DNA of 64,000 bases from Paraburkholderia sp. ZP32-5 (GTDB lineage: Bacteria; Pseudomonadota; Gammaproteobacteria; Burkholderiales; Burkholderiaceae): the NCBI RefSeq assembly GCF_021390495.1, contig NZ_JAJEJP010000003.1, forward strand, positions 248,001 to 312,000. The letters are read 5' to 3'. A program made the translations under genes and the position numbers. How positions within the stretch are numbered: the stretch's first letter is position 1; every line of letters starts with the position of its first letter. The notes below the pieces were generated by a model. It saw only the letters and a program-made list of their open reading frames with translations, was not told the origin of the DNA and did not search any database. Shown piece by piece: positions 31,801 to 40,134 of the stretch.

Positions 31801-32284
31801 CCGCGATGGCGACATCAAGGACACGCGGATCTATCACTACCATACCGATGGTGTCGGAACCGCGATCGCACTGACCGACGAAACCGGCAACGTGATGTGG
31901 CGTGCTCGCTATCGCGCGTGGGGGACGCTTGCCGCTCCCGAGTGGGAGCGCAGTGGAACCATCGCCCAACCGCTCCGCTATGCCGGTCAATACGCAGACG
32001 AAGAAACGGCATTGCACCATAACGGCACGCGTTTCTATGATCCGGACGCCGGTCGCTATATCAGCCCTGACCGCACCGTTCACGGTGGCGTCAGCCCCTA
32101 TCGCTACGCGCCGAATCCGATGACGTGGTGCAATCCGCTTGGCCGCGCGACGCCGGATCGCTTTCCAAATCTTGCTGGTGGCGAAGCGTCAAACAACGAC
32201 GGCGTGCCCGACCCGGCTCAGCAGATTGCCAGCGTCGTCAAACAGTTCGATGGCATACCGGGCTGGGATCTGTTCGAGCGCTGA
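28859..32284 (+). CDS. Rhs/YD-repeat protein without a recognisable C-terminal toxin
   Basis: 1141 residues, TTG start at 28859 with AAGGA 7 bp upstream. The N terminus has the Rhs entry region (VIAGSKVCLPADEIDFALRGRLPFDWSRHYSS), followed by many YD repeats that build the hollow cocoon. The core ends RYISPDRTVHGGVSPYRYAPNPMTWCNPLG. Most Rhs proteins have DPxGL and DPxG here and cleave themselves at them; these positions read DRTVHG and NPLG. Only 46 residues follow, instead of a toxin of 100 or more. No immunity gene follows; the gene runs 96 bp into the 3' end of the opposing glycosyltransferase gene. It may be a decapitated effector or a structural relic. Confidence 0.9.
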   Translation: METGIAGIGGELVGLPGVVLPPTRGVQPVDCCQRLGELVDRYRLRGALSGVLCRSVDVIAGSKVCLPADEIDFALRGRLPFDWSRHYSSARATVGLLGVGWRTRWEVTLHKVGDGLVYVDEYGGTISVPFPERGTQIIAPSAQLHFAHLPDGRIVVADLKPHYRIFGDFDESGIARLKYIEDLHQQRVGCIWDGEGRLLRMRDTGGQELRMHYGTAVGTRVTAIECVGDGPGGVLVQYGYSPNGELTEVRNRIGAIVRRFAWQDGRIVEETDALGMTTRYAWRTIDGVARVVERATSEGALDRFAYDVDHRVSQVIDVFGHSASWQYDEHGHVRAHTDFDGRRYRFDYRDTDAPIAIRLPGERVVRFQYDWLGRVTQEIDPLGKTRVTQYAFASLEPVSVTMSDGRIWMWARNRRLQPLHCQIPSGEMTRFEYDGHGFMTRSTDALGVATTYVHDRWGQLIRRTQADGGATHYERDASGCIVRVTDALGAVTLIERDRLGRPVSVTRPDGQIERHVWNAAGQRTSFVGPTGRGRHWYRDRRGNVLRAVDEEGHVIARQYDAHGRPVRIESGNGAVQTLKWEARQCRSITDADGVVRDFVYTDAGQIRSVMSKAGVQTRNETFAYDEAGRLVERETLHNRYSYRYDAHGELEAINRAPTGAGELIGIGADEIRFEYDAGGRLIAERGANGELRYTYNATGCLVATLLPQGQEVRTRRLETGETALVELDEREVARFWYDSLGRPIARTQGCLQTRVGYSPLGRPAWWRSTMRDEQAVPATSPETDMQLWCEMDYSPGDLLVKTVGPGEEQTWYDYDRRGCLLRRVSDQLAIEYFTWDAASNLLDTPGDNWFPAIYADHRIRACRGYRYQYDEWGQLVHRSGRDGSLSLEWDAEGRVIAAHRNGRTVRYQYDGLGRRIVKRVEATSPRRSQTVEQDDVTRYLWQGRRLIQEQRADALRTYLYQPAPPRSTGFAPLACIDQTLTRDGDIKDTRIYHYHTDGVGTAIALTDETGNVMWRARYRAWGTLAAPEWERSGTIAQPLRYAGQYADEETALHHNGTRFYDPDAGRYISPDRTVHGGVSPYRYAPNPMTWCNPLGRATPDRFPNLAGGEASNNDGVPDPAQQIASVVKQFDGIPGWDLFER

Positions 32285-33583
32285 TAAGAAGATGACGCGA
32301 AAATCGAGCCAATTGTTCGCCCGGGATTGGGACAGGCGGCTGGCCTCGACCGTCTCGCTGTACAGGTCGGCCGCGGTGTCGTCGTAAACGACGACGTTGG
32401 CCGATGTTGCGCAAGACAACAGGTTTACCGCGCCCGGCGAGGCCGCGTGTTTGTCGAACGTGTCCCGATGCAAGCAGACGCGAACATCGTTGGCACGCCG
32501 CAGAGAAGTTTTCCACGTTGCTTCGTCGGCGCGCGGTGTGCCGGGCGGCAACGGTGGCTCATGATTGAGCGTGGTTTCGTGCACGCCGCGGCACGCGAAG
32601 CTGATGCCCGCGTACGCTTCATAGTCCGCTAAGGTGCGTGCCGTGCCGTGCCCGTATTTGTCGAAATTGTGCTGCGCGCTGGTTTCGCCGTCGACACCGA
32701 GTAGCGCACGATTGCGCTGGTACGCGCGGGCGCTACGCTCTCCCCAATGTTCGTCAATTTCTCCCCTTTGCTTTGCCTGATCGGTGTGATCGTCCCACAT
32801 CTTCACGCGATACTCGCGCGTGTACTCGTGCCAGGCAATCAGGCAGTGCGGATGATATAGGTCGTAGCCATGTGTGAATGCTCGCACGGCGATAGAGATC
32901 TCTTCGCCGAGAAAGAAATAGTCCGGATCATGCTGGACGGTTTCTGCGAAGTGACCATCAGCGAACGTGAAATGTCCGCTGTAGAAGCGCGCGCGAACCG
33001 GCGCATCTACGGGCGGCAATTTCTTGCCGCGAAACATCACGACACCTTCCGTGCCGAAACGATCGAAGCACAGGAATAGCGGATTGCCACCTAAGTCAGA
33101 GTCGTTCGCTGGGTTGAACGGTGGAAGATATCCGGTCAGCAATGGCTTCGGGCTTTCAGCGCGTAACGATTCGAGTGTGTCGATGACGAGCTTGTCCCAT
33201 CCTTCGACGAAGCGGTGATGCGAATCGAGCTGCAGCGTGTAGCGTTCTCCACCGTAGCGTTGCTGAATGGTGTTTCGCGCCCAGCATGCGCCCTGCGTCA
33301 TCATGTGCGGTATGTCGATCAGTTCGACCTTCGCGCCGCGGTAATCGAGATGCTGAACGGGCCAGTCGCCGTTTTCTTCCGTGCTCCATTTGCCGAAACC
33401 TTGCCGCCAGAATTCGCCGAGCGTTTCGTCAGGCGCATGCTGCCAGCAAATAGCGATACGCAGCCAATCCGGCCTTTTTGCCTTGTTGATTAAGTCGAGC
33501 AGTGTGGGGATCAGCTGCGAATCGCGATAGCTTGCGATCTGCACGAAAATCGAGCTTGGCGATGCGATGGATAAAGCGGTCAT
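32189..33583 (-). CDS. GT60-type polypeptide N-acetylglucosaminyltransferase
   Basis: 464 residues, no signal peptide or membrane helix, so cytoplasmic. IFVQIASYRDSQLIPTLLDLI, ICWQHAPDE, IPHMMTQGACWARN, the metal-binding D-x-H in LQLDSHHRF (Asp120-Ser121-His122), LLTGYLPPF, ARFYSGHFTFADGHF, FFLGEEISIAVRAFTHGYDLYHP and AWHEYTR match the GlcNAc-transferase family of Dictyostelium Skp1 hydroxyproline GlcNAc-transferase and the trypanosome mucin Thr transferases. From about residue 360 on, the protein is less conserved. It is the last gene of the minus-strand T6SS operon, 39 bp after the adhesin. Its 3' end overlaps rhs. It could glycosylate the Thr/Pro-rich VgrG tail or the Thr-rich adhesin. Confidence 0.85.
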   Translation of the reverse strand: MTALSIASPSSIFVQIASYRDSQLIPTLLDLINKAKRPDWLRIAICWQHAPDETLGEFWRQGFGKWSTEENGDWPVQHLDYRGAKVELIDIPHMMTQGACWARNTIQQRYGGERYTLQLDSHHRFVEGWDKLVIDTLESLRAESPKPLLTGYLPPFNPANDSDLGGNPLFLCFDRFGTEGVVMFRGKKLPPVDAPVRARFYSGHFTFADGHFAETVQHDPDYFFLGEEISIAVRAFTHGYDLYHPHCLIAWHEYTREYRVKMWDDHTDQAKQRGEIDEHWGERSARAYQRNRALLGVDGETSAQHNFDKYGHGTARTLADYEAYAGISFACRGVHETTLNHEPPLPPGTPRADEATWKTSLRRANDVRVCLHRDTFDKHAASPGAVNLLSCATSANVVVYDDTAADLYSETVEASRLSQSRANNWLDFRVIFLSALEQIPARYAIELFDDAGNLLSRVGHAVVV

Positions 33584-33622
33584 ACGAATGATTCCGGGGC
33601 AACGTGGGTGGAGTACACAGAT

Positions 33623-34639
33623 TTAGAGGATGGTCATGGTGAGGGTTGCGGTCGCCTGAATTCTCCCGGCCCTTGGCGTTGCGCTTCCGACGCGCAGCAC
33701 GGTTGCCTCAAGTGAGAATGGAGATTGCATGCTTCCTCCTGGTGTCTGGACGACAGTGCTCGCTGGATCGTTCGGCCTCAGGATCGTGCCCTTCGACACA
33801 TCTTTGAGGCGGATAGCGAGATTCGTCGCGCCGGTGTTCTTCAGCATGCTGGCATCGTCTGTATCGGGCGTGCCGGACAGTGCCGCGGTGATCGACGCTG
33901 GTGGTGTCGGCCCCGAGCAGAGCACGGTGAACTCGACTGCTCGCGTGGGGCCCGCCGTAGTTGAGACATCCGCTGGACCGAATGTGCCGAAGTCGATGTT
34001 CAGTGCGCTGGTATTGACGGTGCAAGTGGGCAGGACCTTGATGTTCAAACTGCTACCGTTGATCATAACAATGGTCTTACCGTCGCCGTCGCCATGGCCT
34101 GTACCTACAAGGCCAAACTGAACGTTCACATTGCTGGCGATGTCCCCGGTTTTGTACAGTTCGATCCGGAACTGTGTCCCGGCGCCAAAGGAGATGTACA
34201 CCCGTTGATTGGGGTCCTCCGTGCCTGGCTGCGCCGTTCTCACAATTGGATAGTCCGTCGCCGCACCGGTTGCGCTAAGTTGACTCAGCTTGAAGCCGAC
34301 GCCGGGCACATTGGTGTTGTAGATGCCGGGCAGGTTGGACGGCGTGGCGCCGACGACATTCAGCGTCAGCGTGCCGCTGTTTACACAGGCCACGAAAAAT
34401 ATCGGTGTGGGAAGCGCAGTGGATAGGCCCGTCGCAATCAACGATCCGACAGGAAGTCCGGGATCGATCGATACAGACGCATTCTGAAAGAGCACGTTGG
34501 CCTGCACCTGCTCAGACGGGGTGTTACCCTGCTCATTCAACGCGTCCATATCGGTTTGGTTCAACTGGAAACACGCAGCAGATGCAATACGCGCGATCCC
34601 AAAGCTGATGAGGATGACAAGTTTGACGAGTCTTTTCAT
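33623..34639 (-). CDS. Two-domain FimH-like fimbrial tip adhesin
   Basis: 338 residues with signal peptide (MKRLVKLVILISFGIARIASA). The N-terminal half (about 23-195) begins CFQL and has a second Cys in VACVNSG, as in lectin domains of tip adhesins. The C-terminal half (about 200-338) is a pilin domain: PTCTVNTSALNIDFGTFGPADVSTTAGPTRAVEFTVLCSG, PFSLEATVLRVG and a final ATATLTMTIL strand. Such two-domain proteins sit at fimbrial tips. The chaperone-usher operon that could assemble it is about 21 kb away on the other strand. Here it lies 75 bp after tssA and 39 bp before the glycosyltransferase gene, inside the T6SS operon. Confidence 0.85.
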   Translation of the reverse strand: MKRLVKLVILISFGIARIASAACFQLNQTDMDALNEQGNTPSEQVQANVLFQNASVSIDPGLPVGSLIATGLSTALPTPIFFVACVNSGTLTLNVVGATPSNLPGIYNTNVPGVGFKLSQLSATGAATDYPIVRTAQPGTEDPNQRVYISFGAGTQFRIELYKTGDIASNVNVQFGLVGTGHGDGDGKTIVMINGSSLNIKVLPTCTVNTSALNIDFGTFGPADVSTTAGPTRAVEFTVLCSGPTPPASITAALSGTPDTDDASMLKNTGATNLAIRLKDVSKGTILRPNDPASTVVQTPGGSMQSPFSLEATVLRVGSATPRAGRIQATATLTMTIL

Positions 34640-34714
34640 TGGTGATTGTTGCGTTAACCGGTGTGCCGTATGGATTGGAGGAAAAGGAAATAAAGGCCGT
34701 GGCGACGAACTGGC

Positions 34715-35815
34715 TCAGGTGTCGATCTCATCCCATTTAGCCAGCAGATCGGCCGGAATGATGTGGGCAAGTTCCGAAAATCGTTTGCCTACCATTCGTT
34801 CCGACTGGCGTAACAGGACGATGACCGGGCTACTCGGTTCGTTCTGCTCGAACCACATGCGTGTTTGCTGAATGGCCGCAAGCGCGCTCCACCGGTCAAC
34901 GGGCGGCGCGATGACGGTAGCCGATAGCTCATCGGCTCGTAGGTCTGATGGCAACGGCGAGCCAGCGACAGGGATTGGCGCGGCGGGGACCGTGGTTGCG
35001 CTTGTGATAGGCAGAGGAACTGACGGAAGGGCGTCGCCCTGCGTCGAGGCGTGTCTGGTCGCCACCGATACTGTTGAGCCGCCACCGTCCAGTTGCGATT
35101 GCGCAAACGGCTGCAGCGTGCGGGATAACGCGCCGAGATCGGGCGCGTCGGCGCCGAGTTTTTCATCGCACCACGCGGCGATATTTTCAGTCAGCCGCCT
35201 CGCTTCGGCGAATGCCGCAATTGCCGCATCGCGCCGGCCCGATAATTCCTTAAGCAGTCTGACGACGGACTCAGGCGCGAGTGCACCTTTCTGGCGGGGC
35301 ATTGCAAACGCTTTTTCGATATCGCGTAGCTGCAGCTTCAGGCCCGTTGCCTTCGGCATCGCGATGTCTCGCACATCGGCTAGCGCCCCGTCGGGATCGG
35401 CGAGGGCGGCGATCGCATTCGCAAACATTACTGGGTCACGTTCACCCTCGAAGACGGGCAGCGGATGGAGCGCTTCGCCATAGCATTCGAACATCGCCTT
35501 CAGGAATGCCAGCCCGTCGCGCAGTCCGCCCGCGCCGTCGAGCCGGACCCGACAGCGCAGCAGGATAACCGCGAGGCGAATGTCCTTCGTGCGCAGCAGC
35601 AGCGCGCGGCAGTGGCGTTCGATCTCGGCCCAATTGGCGGGCGCCGGAACGTCGACGAAATCGCCGTACTGCGCGTCGACGCGCGGCGCTGCGGCGGCGA
35701 GCAGCATCACGAAATCCGGATCGTATTCGAGGTCGGGACCGCAGGGCGCGCCGACGTCGACCGGTTCAAGGAGGTCTGCGTAGCGCAGCAAGGCGGCGGG
35801 GGTGTTGGCGTTCAT
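34715..35815 (-). CDS. tssA: T6SS assembly protein TssA
   Basis: 366 residues from the ATG at 35815, which overlaps the tssG stop by four bases; longer in-frame starts would lie inside tssG. The N-terminal ImpA domain is plain: LLEPVDVGAPCGPDLEYDPDF, PANWAEIERHCRALLLRTKDIRLAVILLR, GLAFLKAMFECYGEALHPLPVFEGERDPVMFANAIAAL. The C-terminal part has AIQQTRMWFEQNEPSSPVIVLLRQSERMVGKRFSELAHIIP, the short TssA C-terminal type. It primes baseplate and tail-tube polymerisation. Last core T6SS gene of the minus-strand operon. Confidence 0.95.
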   Translation of the reverse strand: MNANTPAALLRYADLLEPVDVGAPCGPDLEYDPDFVMLLAAAAPRVDAQYGDFVDVPAPANWAEIERHCRALLLRTKDIRLAVILLRCRVRLDGAGGLRDGLAFLKAMFECYGEALHPLPVFEGERDPVMFANAIAALADPDGALADVRDIAMPKATGLKLQLRDIEKAFAMPRQKGALAPESVVRLLKELSGRRDAAIAAFAEARRLTENIAAWCDEKLGADAPDLGALSRTLQPFAQSQLDGGGSTVSVATRHASTQGDALPSVPLPITSATTVPAAPIPVAGSPLPSDLRADELSATVIAPPVDRWSALAAIQQTRMWFEQNEPSSPVIVLLRQSERMVGKRFSELAHIIPADLLAKWDEIDT

Positions 35816-36891
35816 GTGCGCAGACTCCTGGATTGATCGTTGTATTGCTCGGGCTCGAACACCATGCCGACGACAGGCTGATCGTTGAGCGACTCGCCGA
35901 GCCACGTCGAATAGCCGAGTCGTTGCGCCGCATCGGCGCGGGCTGGCGGCGCGGCGCGCGGTTGCACCAGCAGCTTGACTTCCCATGCGTACTCGTGGCC
36001 GACGAAGGTCCGCACCCATTCGACGAATGTGGCCAAATCCTCGCCGTGCGGCGTTAGGCGCAGGTACTGCTCAAGGTCCAGCGGTCCCACCACGAGGCGG
36101 AACTTGTGCTGCCGGTCGGGAATCGTCTCGCCCAGTTGCGCGCATTCGCCGATGATCGCCGCCGGGCCCGCCACGCCAAGCTTCGTATGTTCCGTGGCGG
36201 ATAGATGGATCCAGTGCGAAACGAATTCCTCGACCACCATGGGCACGCCAAAGTAGTGCGATAGCGTTGCCGCGACGCCGGCCGGATCGCGCGACTCGCG
36301 CACGAGATGTGCCGCCGCGCTATAACGGGCGTGGGTTGGCAGACAGGAGCGCCGCGCCTCGGCTGGGTCGACTCCGGTCAGGCTCGCGACATAGAACGAG
36401 AACGTTTCGTCGTCGGGCCGGTCGAGCGACGCAGTGGCTTGTGCGGACGCCCATGCGCGATAGAACTGCGACAGCGCACGGTGATGGAACAGGTCGACGA
36501 GGTGAACGAGGGTGTGATCCTGATGACTTTCCGCGCGACTGTATGCGAGCTCCGTCATATGCAACGGCAGCGGCCCCTGCGGCCCCCAAATACCGAGCCC
36601 GAACAGACGCACGTCGAGGCGGCCGTTGCGCACGTCGAGCGACGCGATCTCTCGCGGCGCGAATGTCATCGTCGGCTGCTGGCCGATCCGGAACGGTTCC
36701 TCGCCGGGTAGCCGCGCGGTACCGGGCAACGGCATCGTCGGCGCGCGTGCCGCGATCGCGCGTAATACGCTCATGAAGCCGGATTGCCACGGCGCTTGCG
36801 GGTCGAACCACGCGTTCAGCCGGGTACCAGGCGCTTGCGGATCGAGCCCCAGCGGCGCCGACGCGGCAGCGGATGTGTTCGACATATCCAT
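35812..36891 (-). CDS. tssG: T6SS baseplate protein TssG
   Basis: 359 residues. PWQSGFMSVLRAIAARAPTMPLPG, GEEPFRIGQQPTMTFAPREIAS, VRLFGLGIWGPQGPLPLHMTELA, FLDLFHHR-like LVDLFHHRALSQFYRAWASAQ and the C-terminal FRLVVGPLDLEQYLRL follow the TssG/ImpH pattern. It forms the baseplate wedge with TssF and TssE. The start abuts the tssF stop with no gap; the in-frame ATG two codons on is an alternative. The stop overlaps tssA as ATGA. Confidence 0.95.
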   Translation of the reverse strand: MDMSNTSAAASAPLGLDPQAPGTRLNAWFDPQAPWQSGFMSVLRAIAARAPTMPLPGTARLPGEEPFRIGQQPTMTFAPREIASLDVRNGRLDVRLFGLGIWGPQGPLPLHMTELAYSRAESHQDHTLVHLVDLFHHRALSQFYRAWASAQATASLDRPDDETFSFYVASLTGVDPAEARRSCLPTHARYSAAAHLVRESRDPAGVAATLSHYFGVPMVVEEFVSHWIHLSATEHTKLGVAGPAAIIGECAQLGETIPDRQHKFRLVVGPLDLEQYLRLTPHGEDLATFVEWVRTFVGHEYAWEVKLLVQPRAAPPARADAAQRLGYSTWLGESLNDQPVVGMVFEPEQYNDQSRSLRT

Positions 36892-38772
36892 CTACACTGC
36901 TCCGCGTCCGCCCATGCGCGGCCGCCACTGCGTGACGAGGCCACGTTGCATCGAACGGAGTTCGGTTTCGGTGAAGACGTTGATCGACACGTGACGGGCA
37001 AGATAATGCTCGAGCACGAGGCCGAACAGATACGGGCTGATACCGGAGAAGCCCGTTTCGTCGACGGTCAGTTCGCAGCGCACGCCACGCCCGTAGACGA
37101 GCAGGCCGTCGCCAGGTAGACGCCGGACGACCGGCTCGGTGCGCGCGCCGACGAGTGCTTCGATCTGCCTCGCCTGTTCGCGCTCGCCCGGCGTGATGAA
37201 CAGGCCGAGCATGTTGCGCAATGCCTGGCCGCCGTCGCCGTGATCGAGTTCGGCAAGCGGCATGTAGTTGAAGCTCAACTGACGGATCAGACGCCACGCC
37301 GTTTCACCGCTCGCATAAGGCGCACGCGGCGCGCTGGGTGCATGCACGAGGCTGGCGCCTTCGATGGGTACTGAGTCGGGCATCGTGAGATCGGTCTTGC
37401 CGTTGCGCGGGATCAGACGCGGCAGGTCGCGGTTCGTGAGCCAGGCATCGACTGACAGGTAACGGATGTCGTCGGCATAAGGCGCTTCGGCCTGATCGAC
37501 CAGCGATACATAGACCTCGGTGCCGATGTACGGCGTGCGGGTGCCGTACTTGCGTGCGTTGGCCGACAGCGTGCGCTGCTCGCGGCGCACCGAGAAATAG
37601 CGGCCGTGGTTGCCCACGTCGCTGTGCAATGTCTGATAGAGCGGATTGAATTCGACTTCGAGCGATGTTTGGGCCTTCTTGCCGAACACCCGCGACACCG
37701 AGAAGATTTCATAGTCGAGCGGGCGCGTGCGGTCGGCGAGCAGGTGGAAGTCTGTATGCGCGCGATTGAGTTCGACACGGTCGGTGCGTTTGTGAAACAG
37801 ATTGACGACCGGCGTACAGAACAGCAGGAAGCGCGATGCGTCGACGTGCGTGGCCAGTTCTTCGGGCAGCCGGTCGAGTAGCAACACGATTTCGGCTTCG
37901 TTGCTGTCAACGCGTGCGAGGCCCGGTGCGAGCTGCGTCAGCGCGACGAAATAAAAGCGCTGGCGGTACGCGAAATACTCCTGCAGCAGATTGTGGCCAT
38001 GGAATGTATTCCACGTGAGCGGCAACAGCCCCTGCGCCGGTTGCAGCCCTTCGAATTCCACCGGCGATTTCGTGACCACATGCCCTTCGCCGCGCGCCGC
38101 GCCATACGTGCGCACCACCGAAGCAACGCTGCCCGCGTGGACCAGCTCGAACAGATGCGAGGCGATGCGTTCGTCGCCGCCGAGATAGACCGGCAGCCGA
38201 TCGAAATTCTGCATCTGGCTGAACTTGACCTCGGCTGTTGTGCGCAGCCGCAGCCGCAATGCGCCGCGTAACTGCTGATGCGGCAGCAGATGGCGATCGG
38301 TGTTTGGGATATCCGGCGGCACGGCGGTGAGCTGTGCGTCGACGATCTCGATCGGCCACAGCCTCACGTCCTGACTACTGCGGAATTCGCATGCGGTCTG
38401 CTCGCCGGGTGGAATCGCCGAGCGCAGCATGCTATGACGCGGCACCTGTACGCCCGTCACGAAATCTCCAGCGCTCAGGCTGGGCCGCAACTGCACAACC
38501 GCGATCGATGGCGTGGGCGCGACGTAATTCGGATAGACCACTTCGAGCAGACGCTGCGTGAAGCGGGGAAACTCGGCGTCGAGCTTGATCTGGGTACGAG
38601 CCGATGTGAAACAGAATGCCTCGATGAGCCGCTCCACATACGGGTCGGCGACCTCGATGCCATCCATGCCGAGGCGTCGCGCGATCTTCGGGTGCTGCGC
38701 GGCGAACTCGCCGGCCATCTCCCGCATATAGGTCAGTTCGGTGTTGTAGTACTCGAGAAATTTCGGATCCAT
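36892..38772 (-). CDS. tssF: T6SS baseplate protein TssF
   Basis: 626 residues. The conserved N terminus FLEYYNTELTYMREMAGEFAAQHPKIARRLGM, DPYVERLIEAFCFTSARTQIKLDAEFPRFTQRLLEVVYPNYVAPTPS and later ALTQLAPGLARVDSNEAEIVLLLDRL are diagnostic of TssF/ImpG/VasA. Two copies per wedge hold TssG in the baseplate. It begins one base after tssE and runs directly into tssG. Confidence 0.96.
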   Translation of the reverse strand: MDPKFLEYYNTELTYMREMAGEFAAQHPKIARRLGMDGIEVADPYVERLIEAFCFTSARTQIKLDAEFPRFTQRLLEVVYPNYVAPTPSIAVVQLRPSLSAGDFVTGVQVPRHSMLRSAIPPGEQTACEFRSSQDVRLWPIEIVDAQLTAVPPDIPNTDRHLLPHQQLRGALRLRLRTTAEVKFSQMQNFDRLPVYLGGDERIASHLFELVHAGSVASVVRTYGAARGEGHVVTKSPVEFEGLQPAQGLLPLTWNTFHGHNLLQEYFAYRQRFYFVALTQLAPGLARVDSNEAEIVLLLDRLPEELATHVDASRFLLFCTPVVNLFHKRTDRVELNRAHTDFHLLADRTRPLDYEIFSVSRVFGKKAQTSLEVEFNPLYQTLHSDVGNHGRYFSVRREQRTLSANARKYGTRTPYIGTEVYVSLVDQAEAPYADDIRYLSVDAWLTNRDLPRLIPRNGKTDLTMPDSVPIEGASLVHAPSAPRAPYASGETAWRLIRQLSFNYMPLAELDHGDGGQALRNMLGLFITPGEREQARQIEALVGARTEPVVRRLPGDGLLVYGRGVRCELTVDETGFSGISPYLFGLVLEHYLARHVSINVFTETELRSMQRGLVTQWRPRMGGRGAV

Positions 38773-38773
38773 A

Positions 38774-39292
38774 TCAGCGTTCCCGGCGGAGATCCGTATC
38801 GAACGTGACCTGATTCGTCTCGATGTCGAACGCGCTTTGAATGCGAAATTCGAGCGGATAGGGCGACCAGTGCATCAGTCCGTCGATCTCGAATATGAGC
38901 TGGCTGTAGCGGATCGGGTCCTTGCTATGCAGTGGGCGGATATGCACCGAATCAGATATCAGGCGCGGCTCGAAGCGCTTGATCGCGGCACGGACCACGC
39001 TCGCGACATCCTCCCAGCTGCGATTGGTGAGATAGCTGCCGGACAGCGGGGCAATGCCGTAGTTGACGACCGAATTGGCCACTGCTTGATGTCGCGTTTC
39101 ATCGAACTCATCGTTGAGGCTGGTCGTGTTAAGCAGCAGACTCAGGTCGCGTTCGACGATGCGGTGCATGCGTTCGGCGTTCGGCGCATAGGCGTCCGGA
39201 TGTTCGGTTTGCCGTTGCGGTGCGTCGTCGAGTAGACGGTCGATCAACGACGGCAGATACGCCTGCCGATGCCGGATGTCGGACATACTCAT
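38774..39292 (-). CDS. tssE: T6SS baseplate protein TssE (gp25-like)
   Basis: 172 residues from the ATG at 39292, which overlaps the tagJ stop as ATGA; a longer frame upstream would lie inside tagJ. It has the LPSLIDRLLDD start, the gp25/lysozyme-like core with VANSVVNYGIAPLSG, VVRAAIKRFEPRL and YSQLIFEIDGLM. It nucleates the sheath on the baseplate. The catalytic residues of lysozymes are absent, as usual in TssE. Confidence 0.94.
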   Translation of the reverse strand: MSMSDIRHRQAYLPSLIDRLLDDAPQRQTEHPDAYAPNAERMHRIVERDLSLLLNTTSLNDEFDETRHQAVANSVVNYGIAPLSGSYLTNRSWEDVASVVRAAIKRFEPRLISDSVHIRPLHSKDPIRYSQLIFEIDGLMHWSPYPLEFRIQSAFDIETNQVTFDTDLRRER

Positions 39293-40134
39293 GTCTGCTC
39301 GGTCTGTTCGTCGTGAATGAAGTGGCATTCGTCGAGGTCGAGCAAGCCGAAGTCCCCCCTATCGGTACACCAGGTTTTCTGGCCGAGCGCGATCACACCG
39401 GCTTCACCGACGTCGGTCCACACGGTTTCACGGGCGAGCCTGGTTGCGCACGGACTGCTTTCCGAACCTGGATAGCGCACCGGCAGATAGCCGCGCAGCA
39501 CGGTTGCATTGCGCAGACCCACGATGACCGAGCGCCAGACGAGGTCGATCAGTGTGGTGGTGGGGCCGAGGGTGAGCGATTTCATCGCGTCGAACGGCAC
39601 CCAGCGATAACCGCCCGCGACGGCCAGTTCACACACCGGGCCAAGACGGCTGTCGCTGTCGGCCAGCCATTCGAATGTGCCGACCCGTGCGCCTCGGCCG
39701 CGCGTTGCCGGTGCGGCGCTGAAGGCGGCATGACGCAGTTCGTCGGCGGCGATGAGGTCACCTTTGCCGAGCTTGACGTTGGCCTCTATCAGCGAGTTCA
39801 CCCACGTCGGCAGTGGATCGATTTCTCCAGGTGTGCGCTGGCCCGCGAACACCTCGGCGCGGAACATCTCACTCTGGATCAGTCCGTGATACAGGTGCGC
39901 GCGCGATGCGCCTTCTGGTTCCAGCGTGGCCCACGTTTGCAGTTGCTGCAGCGCGCGTTCCCATTCGCCGTCGACGCACAGCAGCTCGAACAGCAGCCAG
40001 CGTTCGCGGACGTTCGACGGATGTCTGCGCACGTTGTCGATGGTCTGCGCTTTCAGTTCGGCGAGGGTTTGCGTGTTGAGCCAGCTTTGAAGCGTTAGTG
40101 CTGGTGACGCGTGCGGATTAGCGGTCGTGTTCAT
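39289..40134 (-). CDS. tagJ: T6SS accessory protein TagJ (ImpE/SciE-like)
   Basis: 281 residues. LKAQTIDNVRRHPSNVRERWLLFELLCVDGEWERALQQLQTWATLEPE is the TPR-like N-terminal half of ImpE/SciE proteins; GTFEWLADSDSRLGPVCELAVAGGYRWVPF and DLVWRSVIVGLRNATVLRGYLPVRYPGSE are its C-terminal signature. TagJ binds TssB and is an accessory of ClpV-driven sheath recycling. Its start overlaps the end of the upstream TagK-like gene by 17 bp. Confidence 0.92.
   Translation of the reverse strand: MNTTANPHASPALTLQSWLNTQTLAELKAQTIDNVRRHPSNVRERWLLFELLCVDGEWERALQQLQTWATLEPEGASRAHLYHGLIQSEMFRAEVFAGQRTPGEIDPLPTWVNSLIEANVKLGKGDLIAADELRHAAFSAAPATRGRGARVGTFEWLADSDSRLGPVCELAVAGGYRWVPFDAMKSLTLGPTTTLIDLVWRSVIVGLRNATVLRGYLPVRYPGSESSPCATRLARETVWTDVGEAGVIALGQKTWCTDRGDFGLLDLDECHFIHDEQTEQT

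Noticed and set aside
32285..33583. Immunity gene downstream of rhs on the plus strand
   Set aside because: No plus-strand frame here has a start with ribosome site or protein-like sequence; the DNA is the glycosyltransferase gene on the minus strand.
34715..36019. Long form of TssA starting at 36019
   Set aside because: The extra 68 residues lie within tssG and are Arg-rich; the ATG at 35815 overlaps the tssG stop in the manner used throughout the operon.
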